This document shows positions 48,797-59,934 of a stretch of 64,000 nt of DNA, in pieces (positions within the stretch are counted from its first letter, which is position 1; each line of letters opens with the position of its first letter). The notes beneath the pieces were generated by a model. That model had not been told where the DNA came from and searched no databases. It worked only from the letters and a program-made list of their open reading frames with translations. The stretch is from an uncultured Paraburkholderia sp. (lineage in GTDB: Bacteria; Pseudomonadota; Gammaproteobacteria; Burkholderiales; Burkholderiaceae). A program made the translations under genes and the position numbers. The stretch lies in contig CALNWN010000001.1 of NCBI GenBank assembly GCA_940746715.1, positions 960,772 through 1,024,771 on the forward strand. Reading direction: 5' to 3'.

Positions 48797-49792
48797 GTGA
48801 GAGTCTTCCGCGGTCTTCCCAACGCTGAAAGCCGTGCGCCCTGCGCACTGACCATCGGCAACTTCGACGGTGTCCACCGCGGCCATCAGGCTTTGCTCGC
48901 GCATGTGCGCGCGGCGGCCGACGCGCGCGGCCTGCCCGTCTGCGTGATGACCTTCGAGCCGCACCCGCGCGAATTCTTCAACCCGGCCGGCGCGCCGCCG
49001 CGCATCGCCATGCTGCGCGACAAGCTGGAGGCGCTGCGCACCAACGGGGTAGACCGCGTGGTCGTCGAGCATTTCAACCACACGTTCGCGAGCCAGTCGC
49101 CAGATGCATTCGTCGAACGGATCATCGTCAACGGACTGCACGCGCGCTGGGTGATGATCGGCGACGACTTCCGCTACGGCGCAAAGCGCGCGGGCGATTT
49201 CGAGTCGCTCAAGGCGGCTGGCCAGCAGCACGGCTTCGAAGTCGAGCAGATGGCCACGGTCGCCGACCCGTCCGGCGCGCGCATTTCCAGCTCGGGCGTG
49301 CGCGCGGCGCTGGTGGCAGGCGACCTGGACGCGGCGCGCGCCGCGCTCGGCCGCGACTATCCGATCAGCGGCCACGTCGTGCACGGCATGAAGCTCGGCC
49401 GCGACCTCGGCTCTCCCACGCTGAACCTGCCGATCGCGCACAAGCGGCCGGCGCTCGCGGGCATTTTCGTCGTGCGCGTGCACGGCGTCGCCGACGAACC
49501 GCTGCCTGGCGTCGCTAGTCTCGGCCTGCGCCCCACCGTCGACGATTCGGGCCGCGTGCTGCTCGAAGTGCATCTGCTCGACTGGCACGGCGACGCGTAC
49601 GGCAAACTGGTGCGCGTCGAATTCCTGAAGAAGCTGCGCGACGAGGAAAAGTACGTCGACCTCGAAACGCTCACCGCCGCCATTGCGCGCGACGTCGTCA
49701 ATGCGCGCGCGTGGTTCGCCGCCGTCGGCGCGGGCACGCCGGGCAGCCGCTCCACCGGTTTCGCCACGTCGGCCACCGACCGAATTAGATAG
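48797..49792 (+). CDS. ribF: Bifunctional riboflavin kinase / FAD synthetase
   Basis: GTG 48797 ([20 protein letters not shown]) is used because homologues begin here; 331 residues. The N-terminal adenylyltransferase has [20 protein letters not shown] and [20 protein letters not shown]; the kinase half has [20 protein letters not shown] with [20 protein letters not shown]. It makes FMN and FAD from riboflavin, so its substrate comes from the ribH pathway. A low-complexity tail ends it. First gene of the ribF-ileS-lspA group, common in proteobacteria. Confidence 0.95.
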   Translation: MRVFRGLPNAESRAPCALTIGNFDGVHRGHQALLAHVRAAADARGLPVCVMTFEPHPREFFNPAGAPPRIAMLRDKLEALRTNGVDRVVVEHFNHTFASQSPDAFVERIIVNGLHARWVMIGDDFRYGAKRAGDFESLKAAGQQHGFEVEQMATVADPSGARISSSGVRAALVAGDLDAARAALGRDYPISGHVVHGMKLGRDLGSPTLNLPIAHKRPALAGIFVVRVHGVADEPLPGVASLGLRPTVDDSGRVLLEVHLLDWHGDAYGKLVRVEFLKKLRDEEKYVDLETLTAAIARDVVNARAWFAAVGAGTPGSRSTGFATSATDRIR

Positions 49793-49959
49793 CCGCCGCG
49801 GTCTCTGCGCGCATGCCAGCCGCATGGACCATCGCTCGCGCGCATCGAGGGGCGTCAGCGCATCAGCGCGACATGTCCGCCGGGCGCGCCCAACGCTCTC
49901 GCGCATCGTGCGCCAACCGCGCCCCGCTGCGCTCACAAAGAATTCACCGCGACCACATC

Positions 49960-52797
49960 ATGAGCAACAAGAAAGCCGATTCGAAACCGCAGTCCCGCTA
50001 CCCCGTGAACCTGCTCGACACGCCGTTCCCGATGCGCGGCGACCTGCCCAAGCGCGAACCGCAGTGGGTCAAGGAATGGCAGGAACGCAAGGTCTACGAG
50101 ACAATCCGCGCCGCCTCCAGGGGCCGCAAAAAGTTCATCCTGCACGACGGCCCGCCGTATGCGAACGGCGACATTCACCTCGGCCACGCGGTGAACAAGA
50201 TTCTGAAGGACATGATCGTCAAGGCGCGCAACATGGCGGGCTTCGACGCGGTCTACGTGCCGGGCTGGGACTGCCACGGCATGCCGATCGAAATCCAGAT
50301 CGAAAAGCAGTTCGGCAAATCGCTGCCCGACGCTGAAGTCATGCAGAAGGCGCGCGCCTACGCGACCGAGCAGATCGAGAAGCAGAAGGTCGGCTTCCGG
50401 CGTCTGGGCGTGCTCGGCGACTGGGACAATCCGTACAAGACCATGAACTTCGCCAATGAAGCCGGCGAAATCCGCGCGCTCGCGAAGATCATGGAAAAGG
50501 GCTACGTGTTTCGCGGCCTCAAGCCGGTCAACTGGTGTTTCGACTGCGGGTCGGCGCTCGCCGAGGCGGAAGTCGAGTACAAGGACAAGACCGATCCGAC
50601 CATCGACGTGCTCTTCAGCTTCGCCGAGCCGGAAAAGACGGCGCAGGCGTTCGGCCTCGCCGCGCTGCCGCGCAACGAAGGCGGCATCGTGATCTGGACC
50701 ACCACGCCGTGGACCATTCCGGCGAACCAGGCGCTGAACCTGCATCCGGAAATCGTCTATGCACTGGTCGACACGCCGCGCGGCCTGCTGATCCTCGCCG
50801 AAGAACGCGTCGAGGCGTGTCTGAAGACATACGGCCTGGAAGGCTCGGTGATCGCGGTCACGCCGGGCGCGAAGCTCGTCGATCTGCGCTTTAACCATAC
50901 GCTCGCGTCCGCGCATCCGGGCTACAAGCGCACCTCGCCGGTCTACCTCGGCGACTATGTGACGACGGAAACCGGCACGGGCATCGTGCACTCGTCGCCG
51001 GCCTACGGCGTGGAAGACTTCGTGTCGTGCAAGGCGCACGGCATGGCCGACTCCGACATCATCAATCCGGTCATGGGCGACGGGCGCTACATCGAATCGC
51101 TCGCGCTGTTCGGCGGCCTGTCGATCTGGGCGGCGAATCCGCAGATCGTCGAAGCGCTGCAAGGCGCCGGGTCGCTGCTGCGCACTGAAAAGTACACGCA
51201 CAGCTACATGCACTGCTGGCGCCACAAGACGCCGATCATCTACCGCGCGACCTCGCAATGGTTCGCCGGCATGGACGTGAAGCCGAACGACAGCGCAAAG
51301 ACGCTGCGCGACACGGCGCTGGAAGGTATCGAAAACACGGCGTTTTATCCGTCGTGGGGCAAGCAGCGGCTCTTCAGCATGATCGCGAATCGCCCGGACT
51401 GGACGCTGTCGCGCCAGCGCCAATGGGGCGTGCCGATGGCATTCTTCGTGTACAAGGAAACCGGCGAGCTGCATCCGCGCACGCCGGAGCTGCTGGAGGA
51501 AGTCGCGAAGCGCGTCGAACAGGCCGGCATCGAGGCGTGGCAAACGCTCGATCCGCGCGAGCTGATCGGCGACGACGCAAATCTGTACGAAAAGAACCGT
51601 GACACGCTCGACGTGTGGTTCGATTCGGGCACCACGCACTGGCACGTGCTGCGCGGCTCGCATAAAGACGAACTGCAATTCCCGGCCAACCTGTATCTCG
51701 AAGGCTCGGACCAGCATCGCGGCTGGTTCCATTCGTCGCTGCTGACGGCGTCCATGCTGGACGGCCGCCCGCCCTACAACGCGCTGCTGACACACGGCTT
51801 CACCGTCGACGGCGAAGGCCGCAAGATGAGCAAGTCGCTCGGCAACGGCATCGACCCACACGAAGTGGCGAACCGCCTCGGCGCGGAAATCATCCGCTTG
51901 TGGATCGCGTCGACCGACTACTCCGGCGAACTGGCCATCTCAGAAGAAATTCTCAAGCGCGTGACGGAAAGCTATCGCCGCATTCGCAACACGCTGCGCT
52001 TCCTGCTCGCGAATCTGTCGGATTTCGACTACGAGAAGAACGCGCGCCCGGTGGGCAACTGGCTCGAGATCGACCGCTATGCGGTGGCGCTCACGGCGAA
52101 TCTGCAGAACGAGATCCTCGCGCATTACGACAAGTACGAATTCCATCCGGTCGTCGCCAAGCTGCAGACGTTCTGCTCGGAAGACCTCGGCGGCTTCTAT
52201 CTGGACGTGCTGAAAGACCGCCTGTACACCACGGCGCCGGATTCGGTCGCGCGCCGCTCGGCGCAGACCGCGCTTTATCACATCGCGCAGGGTCTCCTGC
52301 GTCTGATGGCGCCGTTCCTGTCGTTCACCGCCGAAGAAGCGTGGAAGGTGTTCCAGCCGAACAGCGAAACCATCTTCACCGAGACGTATCACGCGTACCC
52401 GGCGGTGGCGGACGCCGGCGCGCTGCTCGACAAGTGGACGCTGCTGCGCGCCGTGCGCGGCGACGTCACGAAGGCACTGGAAGAGGCGCGCGTCGCGAAT
52501 CTGATCGGCTCGTCGTTGCAAGCGGAAGTGGAGATCCGGGCGAGCGGCGCGCGTTACGACGCGCTCACGAGCCTCGGCGACGACCTGAAGTTCGTGCTCA
52601 TCACGTCGGCTGCGAGCGTCGTGCAGGTCGAGAGCGAAGCGGAAGAAGGCGTCGAGGTCATCACCTCGAAATATCTGAAGTGCGAGCGCTGCTGGCACTA
52701 CCGCGCGGACGTCGGCGCGAACGCCGAGCACCCCACGCTGTGCGGCCGCTGCATCAGCAATCTGTTCGGCAACGGTAAAGCGAGGAGCGCGGCATAA
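49960..52797 (+). CDS. ileS: Isoleucyl-tRNA synthetase
   Basis: ATG 49960 ([20 protein letters not shown]) gives 945 residues. The class I HIGH motif is HLGH at 73-76 in [17 protein letters not shown], the KMSKS motif at 622-626, and the editing (CP1) domain contains [20 protein letters not shown]-terminal zinc site uses Cys 908, 911, 928 and 931. It charges tRNA-Ile and edits valine. At 2.8 kb it is the longest coding sequence here and carries no lesion, which matters for interpreting the broken genes. Its stop overlaps the lspA start (TAATG). Confidence 0.98.
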   Translation: MSNKKADSKPQSRYPVNLLDTPFPMRGDLPKREPQWVKEWQERKVYETIRAASRGRKKFILHDGPPYANGDIHLGHAVNKILKDMIVKARNMAGFDAVYVPGWDCHGMPIEIQIEKQFGKSLPDAEVMQKARAYATEQIEKQKVGFRRLGVLGDWDNPYKTMNFANEAGEIRALAKIMEKGYVFRGLKPVNWCFDCGSALAEAEVEYKDKTDPTIDVLFSFAEPEKTAQAFGLAALPRNEGGIVIWTTTPWTIPANQALNLHPEIVYALVDTPRGLLILAEERVEACLKTYGLEGSVIAVTPGAKLVDLRFNHTLASAHPGYKRTSPVYLGDYVTTETGTGIVHSSPAYGVEDFVSCKAHGMADSDIINPVMGDGRYIESLALFGGLSIWAANPQIVEALQGAGSLLRTEKYTHSYMHCWRHKTPIIYRATSQWFAGMDVKPNDSAKTLRDTALEGIENTAFYPSWGKQRLFSMIANRPDWTLSRQRQWGVPMAFFVYKETGELHPRTPELLEEVAKRVEQAGIEAWQTLDPRELIGDDANLYEKNRDTLDVWFDSGTTHWHVLRGSHKDELQFPANLYLEGSDQHRGWFHSSLLTASMLDGRPPYNALLTHGFTVDGEGRKMSKSLGNGIDPHEVANRLGAEIIRLWIASTDYSGELAISEEILKRVTESYRRIRNTLRFLLANLSDFDYEKNARPVGNWLEIDRYAVALTANLQNEILAHYDKYEFHPVVAKLQTFCSEDLGGFYLDVLKDRLYTTAPDSVARRSAQTALYHIAQGLLRLMAPFLSFTAEEAWKVFQPNSETIFTETYHAYPAVADAGALLDKWTLLRAVRGDVTKALEEARVANLIGSSLQAEVEIRASGARYDALTSLGDDLKFVLITSAASVVQVESEAEEGVEVITSKYLKCERCWHYRADVGANAEHPTLCGRCISNLFGNGKARSAA

Positions 52798-53303
52798 TGG
52801 CGAAAACCACACCGAAAGCTTCCGCCGGAAACAGTTCGCTGGCGCCCTGGCTCGGCGTCGCGCTGATCGTCATTCTGTTCGATCATCTGACGAAAATCGC
52901 TGTGCAGAAGGTGTTTGCCTACGGTGTCCCGCACGAGGTCACTTCGTTTTTCAATCTGATTCTCGTGTACAACCGCGGCGGCGCGTTCAGTTTCCTGGCA
53001 ATGGCGGGCGGCTGGCAGCGCTGGGCTTTCACCGCGCTCGGCGTGATCGCCGCGCTGGTGATCTGCTATCTGCTCAAGCGTCACGGCGCGCAAAAGATGT
53101 TCTGCACGGCGCTTGCGCTGATTCTGGGCGGCGCGCTCGGCAATGTGATCGACCGGCTCGCCTATGGCCACGTGATCGACTTTCTCGACTTCCACGTGCG
53201 TGCGTGGCACTGGCCGGCGTTCAATCTCGCCGACAGCGCCATTACGATCGGCGCGATCCTGCTCGTGATCGACGAGTTGCGCCGCGTGCGCGGCTCGCGC
53301 TAA
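52797..53303 (+). CDS. lspA: Lipoprotein signal peptidase
   Basis: The 168-residue, four-helix inner-membrane aspartyl peptidase has [53 protein letters not shown] and [12 protein letters not shown] with the two catalytic aspartates. It removes signal peptides from prolipoproteins (several lie in this window). It overlaps ileS by one base, as in many bacteria, and is intact. Confidence 0.96.
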   Translation: MAKTTPKASAGNSSLAPWLGVALIVILFDHLTKIAVQKVFAYGVPHEVTSFFNLILVYNRGGAFSFLAMAGGWQRWAFTALGVIAALVICYLLKRHGAQKMFCTALALILGGALGNVIDRLAYGHVIDFLDFHVRAWHWPAFNLADSAITIGAILLVIDELRRVRGSR

Positions 53304-53436
53304 CGGCACTTCGCCCAAAGGCGCGCGGCCCGCTCGCTTCGTCGGCCTGGCGGCCGCGCGCATGAAGTCCGCTTTGACGGCCGGCAACGGTGCAAGCGCG
53401 CCGCGCTCGGCCACCACGCTTTGTCGGAGGCTTTCG

Positions 53437-54651
53437 TTGGCAACCGCAGAACTCGCAGGGAAACACCTCGTCCTCGGCATGACGGGCGGCATTGCCTGCT
53501 ACAAGATAGCCGAACTCACGCGTCTGCTGACGAAGGCGGGCGCGACCGTGCAGGTCGTCATGACCGAAGCGGCCACGCAGTTCATCACGCCCGTCACCAT
53601 GCAGGCGCTGTCCGGCCGCCCGGTCTACACGAACCAGTGGGACGCGCGCATGCCGAACAACATGGCGCACATCGATCTGTCGCGTGAAGCCGACGCGATC
53701 GTGATCGCGCCCGCCTCCACCGACTTCCTCGCCAAACTCGCGCACGGCATGGCCGACGATCTGCTTGCCACGTTGTGTGTCGCGCGCGACTGCCCGCTGC
53801 TCGTCGTGCCGGCGATGAACCGGCAAATGTGGCAAAACCCGGCGACGCAGCGCAACGTCGCGCAATTGCGGGCGGACGGCGTGGAAGTGCTCGGCCCCGA
53901 CTCCGGCCCGCAAGCGTGCGGGGAAATCGGCGACGGCCGCATGCTGGAAGCCGCGGCCACCTACGAAGCCATCGCATCGTTCTTTGCGCCGAAAATTCTC
54001 TCCGGCCGCCGTGTGCTGCTGACCGCCGGCCCCACGTTCGAGCCGCTCGATCCGGTGCGCGGCATCACGAACCGCTCGAGCGGCAAGATGGGTTTTGCGC
54101 TCGCCCGCGCCGCGCAGCAGGCCGGCGCCGACGTGCATCTCGTCGCCGGCCCGGTCGCGCTCGAAACGCCGTGGGGCGTGTTCCGCGAAGACGTACAAAC
54201 CGCTGGGCAGATGCACGATGCAGTGATGCGCTCGGTGGCGGACGCGGACATTTTCATCGGCGTCGCCGCAGTCGTCGACTGGCGCGTCGATCACACGAGC
54301 GAGCACAAGATCAAGAAGGCCGCCGACCGCGCGCTGCCTGTTTTTTCGTTCGTCGAAAATCCGGATATTCTCGCTGCGGTCGCGAAGCTGCCGCATCCGC
54401 CGTTCGCTGTCGGTTTTGCCGCCGAAAGCGGCGATCTCGAAGTGCACGGCGAAGAAAAGCGTGTGCGCAAAAACGTGCCGCTTCTGATCGGCAATCTGGG
54501 ACCGCTTACGTTCGGCATGGACGACAACGAAGTGATTCTCTTCGAAGCCGCCGGCGCCACGCGGCTGCCGCGCGCCGACAAGCAGACGCTCGCGCGCGCG
54601 TTGATTGCGGAAATCGCGAAGCGTCTGCCCGACACCAGTCTGATTCGCTGA
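53437..54651 (+). CDS. coaBC: Phosphopantothenoylcysteine decarboxylase / phosphopantothenate-cysteine ligase
   Basis: TTG 53437 is chosen: CGGAGG lies 6 bases upstream and the product starts ATAELAGKHLVLGMTGGIAC, where family members begin. The CoaC half carries PASTDFLAKLAHGMADDLLA and VVPAMNRQMWQNPATQRNV; the CoaB half carries LLTAGPTFEPLDPVRGITNR, SSGKMGFALARAA and AAVVDWRVDHTSEHKIKK. It performs two steps of coenzyme A synthesis. It stands between lspA and an LLM oxidoreductase with dut beyond, the coaBC-dut neighbourhood. Intact. Confidence 0.95.
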   Translation: MATAELAGKHLVLGMTGGIACYKIAELTRLLTKAGATVQVVMTEAATQFITPVTMQALSGRPVYTNQWDARMPNNMAHIDLSREADAIVIAPASTDFLAKLAHGMADDLLATLCVARDCPLLVVPAMNRQMWQNPATQRNVAQLRADGVEVLGPDSGPQACGEIGDGRMLEAAATYEAIASFFAPKILSGRRVLLTAGPTFEPLDPVRGITNRSSGKMGFALARAAQQAGADVHLVAGPVALETPWGVFREDVQTAGQMHDAVMRSVADADIFIGVAAVVDWRVDHTSEHKIKKAADRALPVFSFVENPDILAAVAKLPHPPFAVGFAAESGDLEVHGEEKRVRKNVPLLIGNLGPLTFGMDDNEVILFEAAGATRLPRADKQTLARALIAEIAKRLPDTSLIR

Positions 54652-54721
54652 GCCCGCCGCCGCTCGCTTTTCACTTCTCGCGGCTCAGGGAAGCGAACCG
54701 AAGCACTTGGAGCACACTGAA

Positions 54722-55741
54722 ATGACGCTACTTTCCGTGCTCGATCAAACGCCCGTCATCGCCGGGCATTCGGTAGCGGACGCGATCGCCGCGACCGTGG
54801 AACTGGCGCAGGTCGCTGACGACCTCGGCTACACGCGCTACTGGTGCGCCGAGCATCACGGCCTGCGCGGCGTGTCGAATCCTTGTCCCGAAGTGATGCT
54901 GGCGCGCCTTGGCAGCGTCACGCGACGCATCCGGCTGGGCTCGGGCGGCATCATGCTGCCGTACTACAGTCCCTTCAAGGTTGCCGAGCAGTTCATGATG
55001 CTCGAGGCGCTGTTCCCGAATCGCATCGGCCTCGGCGTGGGCCGCGCGCCCGGCGGCGACATGCGCACCGCCCAGGCCGTGGCCGCCGGCGACTACAACC
55101 GCGGCGAATTCTTTGCGCAGCAGGTCGCTGATCTCGTTGGGCTCATGCACGGCGCGCTGCCCGCCGACCACATCGCGCAAGGCGTGCTGCTGCAACCGCA
55201 AGTCCCCACGCGTCCGCAGCTGTGGATGCTCGGCTCCAGCGAGTTCGGCGGTCTGCTTGCCGCGCAATTGGGCATCCGCTTCGCGTTCGCGCATTTCATC
55301 AATGCGCATTTCGGGCATCAGGTTGCGCGTGCGTATCGCGAGCGTTTTGAGGCGAGTCAGGAGGCGCAGCAACCGTATCTCGCAGTCGCCGTCTTCGTGA
55401 TTTGCGCGGACACCGAACAGGAAGCGGCGGACCTCGAAAAAGCCGTCGACCTGCGTCGCGTGCAAATGGCGTATGGTCTCAACGAGCCGATCCCGACCGT
55501 CGCACAAGGCATCGCGCAGGAATACGGCGAGCGCGAGCAACTGGTGATAGACCGGGAAAAGCCGCGCAGCATCATCGGCACGCCGCAAGTCGTGACCGAG
55601 CGGATGCATGCGTTACAGGAACAATTCCAGGCCGACGAGCTGATCGTGCTCACCGTCGCGGGCAGCTATCGCGCGCGCCTGCGCTCCTATGAACTTCTCG
55701 CCGAAGCGTTCGAACTCGGGCGCCCGGCTTCCACTTCTTAA
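54722..55741 (+). CDS. LLM-class flavin-dependent oxidoreductase
   Basis: ATG 54722 gives 339 residues. The luciferase-like TIM barrel is recognised by [55 protein letters not shown] and [18 protein letters not shown]. The MupA/Atu3640 (YhbW-like) subgroup fits best. It uses FMNH2 and oxygen, or F420-like chemistry in other phyla; its substrate is unknown. Inserted between coaBC and dut, with only 14 bases to dut. Intact despite being dispensable in relatives. Confidence 0.88.
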   Translation: MTLLSVLDQTPVIAGHSVADAIAATVELAQVADDLGYTRYWCAEHHGLRGVSNPCPEVMLARLGSVTRRIRLGSGGIMLPYYSPFKVAEQFMMLEALFPNRIGLGVGRAPGGDMRTAQAVAAGDYNRGEFFAQQVADLVGLMHGALPADHIAQGVLLQPQVPTRPQLWMLGSSEFGGLLAAQLGIRFAFAHFINAHFGHQVARAYRERFEASQEAQQPYLAVAVFVICADTEQEAADLEKAVDLRRVQMAYGLNEPIPTVAQGIAQEYGEREQLVIDREKPRSIIGTPQVVTERMHALQEQFQADELIVLTVAGSYRARLRSYELLAEAFELGRPASTS

Positions 55742-55755
55742 CCCTTCCGATCTGC

Positions 55756-56202
55756 ATGAAACTCGACCTGAAGATTCTCGATGCGCGCATGCGCGAACAG
55801 CTCCCCGCCTACGCGACCACCGGCAGCGCGGGCCTCGACCTGCGCGCGTGCCTGAACGAACCGCTGACGCTCAAACCCGGCGAGACCGCGCTGGTGCCGA
55901 CGGGGCTCGCCATTCACGTCGGCGATCCCGGCTATGCGGCGCTGATCCTGCCGCGCTCCGGCCTCGGCCACAAGCACGGCATCGTGCTCGGCAATCTGGT
56001 CGGCCTGATCGATTCGGATTATCAAGGTGAACTGATGATCTCCACGTGGAATCGCGACGAGACGACTTTCGTGCTGAATCCGATGGAGCGCCTCGCGCAA
56101 CTCGTGATCGTGCCGGTCGTGCAGGCGAAGTTCAATATCGTCGACGAATTCGAGCAGAGCGAGCGCGGTGCGGGCGGCTTCGGCAGCACCGGCAAGCACT
56201 GA
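55756..56202 (+). CDS. dut: Deoxyuridine 5'-triphosphate nucleotidohydrolase
   Basis: The 148-residue trimeric dUTPase shows all motifs: [67 protein letters not shown] and the C-terminal flexible [12 protein letters not shown] that closes the active site. It removes dUTP and supplies dUMP for thymidylate synthesis. Starts 14 bases after the LLM gene. Confidence 0.97.
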   Translation: MKLDLKILDARMREQLPAYATTGSAGLDLRACLNEPLTLKPGETALVPTGLAIHVGDPGYAALILPRSGLGHKHGIVLGNLVGLIDSDYQGELMISTWNRDETTFVLNPMERLAQLVIVPVVQAKFNIVDEFEQSERGAGGFGSTGKH

Positions 56203-56213
56203 GCGTTGGCAAC

Positions 56214-56254
56214 ATAAAAAAACGGCGTGAACCTCAAGTCCACGCCGTTTCGTT
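56214..56254. terminator. Bidirectional rho-independent terminator
   Basis: AAACGGCGTG/CACGCCGTTT stem with flanking A-run and T-rich tail, between convergent dut and clpA. Confidence 0.88.
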
Positions 56255-56293
56255 TGGCGATTGCCGCTAACTGACGCTCACTGACACTAAGGC

Positions 56294-58591
56294 TTACTCG
56301 ACTTCGACCGCTTCCGGATTCGGATTGCGCGGCGCCGGATGCTCGTCGAAGGTCAACTGCACCTTGTCTTCCGCATCGACGTCGACGGACACGCGGCCGC
56401 CGTTCATCAGCTTGCCGAACAGCAGCTCGTCGGCCAGTGCACGACGGATCGTGTCCTGGATCAGGCGCTGCATGGGGCGCGCGCCCATCAACGGATCGAA
56501 GCCGTGCTTGGCGAGGTGCTTGCGCAGCGCGTCGGTGAAGAGCGCGTCGACCTTCTTCTCGTGCAACTGATCTTCCAGCTGCATCAGGAACTTGTCGACC
56601 ACGCGCATGATGATTTCTTCATCGAGCGCACGGAAGCTGATGGTCGCATCCAGACGGTTACGGAACTCCGGCGTGAACATGCGCTTGATATCGACCATCT
56701 CGTCGCCGGTTTCGCGGCGGTTCGTGAAGCCGATCACCGACTTGCCCATTGCCTCGGCGCCCGCATTAGTCGTCATGATGATGATGACGTTGCGGAAATC
56801 CGCCTTGCGGCCGTTGTTGTCCGTCAGCGTGCCGTGGTCCATGACCTGCAGCAGCACGTTGTAGATGTCCGGATGCGCCTTCTCGATTTCGTCGAGCAGC
56901 AGCACGCAGTGCGGCTTTTTCGTGACCGCCTCGGTCAGGAGGCCGCCCTGGTCGAAACCGACATAGCCCGGCGGCGCGCCGATCAGCCGGCTCACCGCGT
57001 GACGCTCCATGTATTCCGACATGTCGAAGCGGATCAGCTCGATGCCGAGCGTGAACGCCAGCTGCTTCGCCACTTCCGTCTTGCCGACGCCCGTGGGGCC
57101 CGAGAACAGGAACGTGCCGATCGGCTTGTCGAGCTTGCCGAGACCCGCGCGCGCCATCTTGATAGCGGCCGACAGCGCGTCGATAGCCGGGTCCTGGCCG
57201 AACACCACGCTCTTCAGATCGCGGTCCAGCGTTTGCAGCTTGCTCCGGTCGTCTTGCGACACGCTTTGCGCCGGCACGCGCGCGATCTTCGAGATGATTT
57301 CCTCGATCTCGTTCTTGCCGATGGTCTTCTTCTGCTTCGACTTGGGCAGGATGCGTTGCGCGGCGCCCGCTTCGTCGATCACGTCGATCGCCTTGTCCGG
57401 CAGATGACGATCCGTAATGAAGCGCGCCGACAGCTCAGCCGCCGCCGACAATGCACCCGACGAATACTTGACGCCGTGATGCTCCTCGAAACGCGACTTG
57501 AGACCGCGCAGAATCGCTACCGTCTGCTCGACCGACGGTTCCGTCACGTCGACCTTCTGGAAACGGCGCGACAATGCCGCGTCTTTTTCGAAGATGCCGC
57601 GATATTCGGTGAACGTGGTCGCGCCGATGCACTTGAGCGTGCCCGACGAGAGCGCCGGCTTCAGCAAATTCGACGCGTCCAGCGTGCCGCCCGACGCGGC
57701 GCCCGCGCCGATCAGCGTATGAATTTCGTCGATGAACAGAATGGCGTGCGGACGCTCCTTCAGTTCCTTCAGAACCGTCTTCAGGCGCTGTTCGAAATCG
57801 CCGCGATACTTGGTGCCGGCCAGCAGCGCCCCCATGTCGAGCGAATACACCTGCGCGTCGGCGAGAATGTCCGGCACTTCGCCGCGCGTGATGCGCCATG
57901 CAAGGCCCTCGGCGATGGCCGTCTTGCCGACGCCGGCCTCACCGACCAGCAGCGGATTGTTCTTGCGACGGCGGCACAGCACCTGCACCACGCGCTCGAC
58001 TTCAGACTCGCGCCCGATCAATGGATCGATGCGGCCGTCTTTCGCCATCTGGTTGAGGTTCTGCGTGAACTGTGCGAGCGGCGTTTCTTTCTGCGCGGCG
58101 GCCTCGTCGGACTCGGCATTCGCGTCGCTCGCTTTCGCGGCGTCCGAGCCGCTCGTCTTGGCGATGCCGTGCGAGATGAAATTGACCACGTCGAGACGCG
58201 TCACGCCCTGCTGCTGCAGGTAGTACACCGCGTGCGAATCCTTCTCGCCGAAAATGGCGACCAGCACGTTTGCGCCGGTGACTTCCTTCTTGCCATTCGA
58301 GGTGGACTGCACATGCATGATCGCGCGCTGGATCACACGCTGGAAACCCAGCGTGGGCTGCGTGTCGACGTCATCCGTGCCGGGCACGGTCGGCGTATTG
58401 TCATGAATGAAGTTGCGCAGGTTCTGGCGCAGATCCTCGATATTGGCCGCGCATGCACGCAACACCTCCGCCGCTGTCGGATTGTCCAACAGAGCCAGCA
58501 AAAGATGTTCGACCGTTATGAACTCGTGCCGCGCCTGGCGTGCTTCCATGAACGCCATGTGCAGGCTGACTTCCAGTTCCTGGGCAATCAT
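56294..58591 (-). CDS. clpA: ATP-dependent Clp protease ATPase subunit ClpA
   Basis: ATG 58591 ([20 protein letters not shown]) gives 765 residues. A Clp-N double repeat (1-140) precedes two AAA+ modules: Walker [18 protein letters not shown] and, later, [16 protein letters not shown], with the ClpP-contact loop near [13 protein letters not shown] and sensor motif [20 protein letters not shown]. ClpA unfolds substrates for ClpP; ClpS, encoded just upstream and overlapping, directs N-degron proteins to it. An Ala/Ser-rich linker (about 150-175) is the only low-complexity part. Intact over 2.3 kb. Confidence 0.97.
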   Translation of the reverse strand: MIAQELEVSLHMAFMEARQARHEFITVEHLLLALLDNPTAAEVLRACAANIEDLRQNLRNFIHDNTPTVPGTDDVDTQPTLGFQRVIQRAIMHVQSTSNGKKEVTGANVLVAIFGEKDSHAVYYLQQQGVTRLDVVNFISHGIAKTSGSDAAKASDANAESDEAAAQKETPLAQFTQNLNQMAKDGRIDPLIGRESEVERVVQVLCRRRKNNPLLVGEAGVGKTAIAEGLAWRITRGEVPDILADAQVYSLDMGALLAGTKYRGDFEQRLKTVLKELKERPHAILFIDEIHTLIGAGAASGGTLDASNLLKPALSSGTLKCIGATTFTEYRGIFEKDAALSRRFQKVDVTEPSVEQTVAILRGLKSRFEEHHGVKYSSGALSAAAELSARFITDRHLPDKAIDVIDEAGAAQRILPKSKQKKTIGKNEIEEIISKIARVPAQSVSQDDRSKLQTLDRDLKSVVFGQDPAIDALSAAIKMARAGLGKLDKPIGTFLFSGPTGVGKTEVAKQLAFTLGIELIRFDMSEYMERHAVSRLIGAPPGYVGFDQGGLLTEAVTKKPHCVLLLDEIEKAHPDIYNVLLQVMDHGTLTDNNGRKADFRNVIIIMTTNAGAEAMGKSVIGFTNRRETGDEMVDIKRMFTPEFRNRLDATISFRALDEEIIMRVVDKFLMQLEDQLHEKKVDALFTDALRKHLAKHGFDPLMGARPMQRLIQDTIRRALADELLFGKLMNGGRVSVDVDAEDKVQLTFDEHPAPRNPNPEAVEVE

Positions 58592-58902
58592 GCTTCCTCC
58601 ATCACACACTGCAGCGGATGCCCGGCCTGCCGTGCGTGGGTACCGACTTGCTCGACTTTGGTCGACGCGATGTCCCGCGTATAGACCCCACAAACTCCCC
58701 TGCCCTCGCGATGCACCTTCAACATCACCTGTGTTGCGGTTTCACGATCTTTATTGAAATATTCCTGCACGATCATCACGACAAATTCCATTGGCGTGAA
58801 GTCGTCATTCAGCAGCACCACCTTGTACATGGACGGCGGCTTGAGCTTTTTCTCCTGCCGCTCCAGTACGGTGCCGTCCTGCTTGTCCGGGATAATCGCC
58901 AT
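58588..58902 (-). CDS. clpS: ClpS adaptor protein
   Basis: ATG 58902 ([20 protein letters not shown]) gives 104 residues; two in-frame starts upstream are less likely. [40 protein letters not shown] and [20 protein letters not shown] form the N-end-rule recognition pocket. Its stop overlaps the clpA start, so the pair is translationally coupled. Confidence 0.96.
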   Translation of the reverse strand: MAIIPDKQDGTVLERQEKKLKPPSMYKVVLLNDDFTPMEFVVMIVQEYFNKDRETATQVMLKVHREGRGVCGVYTRDIASTKVEQVGTHARQAGHPLQCVMEEA

Positions 58903-59283
58903 ACACCCCATTCTAAACAACTAGGACAGGCACGCAATCCTGTCAAAACCCGGCCCAGCCGGCCGGTAAGCCCGAACGCTGCCGCCGGCGGAAATGCACC
59001 GCCCGCGTGCGCCAATCAACGAGCCGATTGCGGAGCCGGCCCCGATCCTGATCATGCTCGCGGCCTTGTTGCGCCGCAGTCGGATCGAGTATCGCACAAC
59101 CTGCCGGAGCTGGCTGGCCACGGCCCGCTGGCGCCACCAGCGGCGAGCGACCCGCAGAACAGCATGTGAGACGATTATGCGACTTTTCAAGACGGCCCGC
59201 TTGCGCAACCGCACATAACGAAAGCGGGAAAAACCCTGGAAACCGCCTGTTTGCAACGGGCGCAACGGCGTCTCAAAATTTTC

Positions 59284-59312
59284 TTGACACCCGAATAAAG
59301 AGCCCCAACAAT
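59284..59312 (+). promoter_or_regulatory. Sigma-70 promoter of cspA with long leader
   Basis: TTGACA (59284-59289) and AACAAT (59307-59312) are 17 bases apart. The start codon follows 140 bases later, so the mRNA has the long 5' leader typical of cold-shock genes. In the rest of the 549-base gap 58903-59451 I see no gene; an open frame at 58994-59218 looks non-coding. Confidence 0.65.
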
Positions 59313-59451
59313 CAAGCTGGTACTTTTTTCACTGCGCCAAATTTCGAAAAAATGCCGATGGTGAGCTTGTGAGGAGGGAGCGGCTGCATCGCGCGGTCGT
59401 CGAGCTTTTCGAGGGCTCGTGGTAGTGACATGAGTTACATGGGAAGTTGGA

Positions 59452-59658
59452 ATGGCAACTGGTACGGTCAAATGGTTCAATGACGCAAAAGGTTTCGGAT
59501 TCATCACGCCGGATGAAGGCGGTGAGGATCTGTTTGCACACTTCTCGGCCATCCAGATGAATGGGTTCAAGACCCTCAAGGAAGGCCAAAAGGTGACCTT
59601 CGAGGTCGTGCAAGGCCCGAAAGGCAAGCAGGCATCGAACATCCAGGCACCCGCCTGA
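59452..59658 (+). CDS. cspA: Cold-shock protein CspA family
   Basis: The 68-residue cold-shock domain reads [20 protein letters not shown] with RNP1 (KGFGFI) and RNP2 (DLFAHFSAI). It binds single-stranded nucleic acid and melts mRNA structure at low temperature. Adjacent to clpS on the opposite strand, a conserved Burkholderiales arrangement. Confidence 0.96.
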   Translation: MATGTVKWFNDAKGFGFITPDEGGEDLFAHFSAIQMNGFKTLKEGQKVTFEVVQGPKGKQASNIQAPA

Positions 59659-59683
59659 TATCTGTTCGATTCCCGTCCTTTTG

Positions 59684-59713
59684 AAACCCGGCTTCGCGCC
59701 GGGTTTCTTTTTG
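59684..59713 (+). terminator. Rho-independent terminator of cspA
   Basis: AAACCCGGC/GCCGGGTTT stem around a short loop then TCTTTTTG, about 25 bases past the stop. Confidence 0.85.
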
Positions 59714-59847
59714 GGCGTGGCTTTTAGAGGGTTTCTTTTTCAAGTTTTTGGCTTTATCGCCGCGCCCCCTGAAAAAACGCGGATAGCCCGATTTCCCAAA
59801 TAACGGGCGCGCCGTGCGTCAATCGGGACACTCAGGATCGAGAGGCG

Positions 59848-59881
59848 CAAAAACCCCGGCGGCCTGATGGCAACCGGGGTT
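59848..59881 (-). terminator. Rho-independent terminator of icd
   Basis: On the minus strand AACCCCGG/CCGGGGTT followed by TTTG, about 55 bases past the icd stop. Confidence 0.75.
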
Positions 59882-59934
59882 CGGGTCGAGACAATTGCGG
59901 CAAAGCGTGCCGGCTTTAAAGGCCGGCCGCGCGC

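Noticed and set aside
49933..51861. 642-codon minus-strand open frame opposite ileS
   Set aside because: Same reason; IleS carries all motifs on the plus strand.
56339..58684. 781-codon plus-strand open frame opposite clpA
   Set aside because: Antisense shadow of ClpA in a GC-rich gene. No domain recognisable, and it has the Arg/His/Asp-rich shadow composition.
58994..59218. Open frame upstream of cspA
   Set aside because: No ribosome site, Arg-rich, and it covers the region leading to the cspA promoter.
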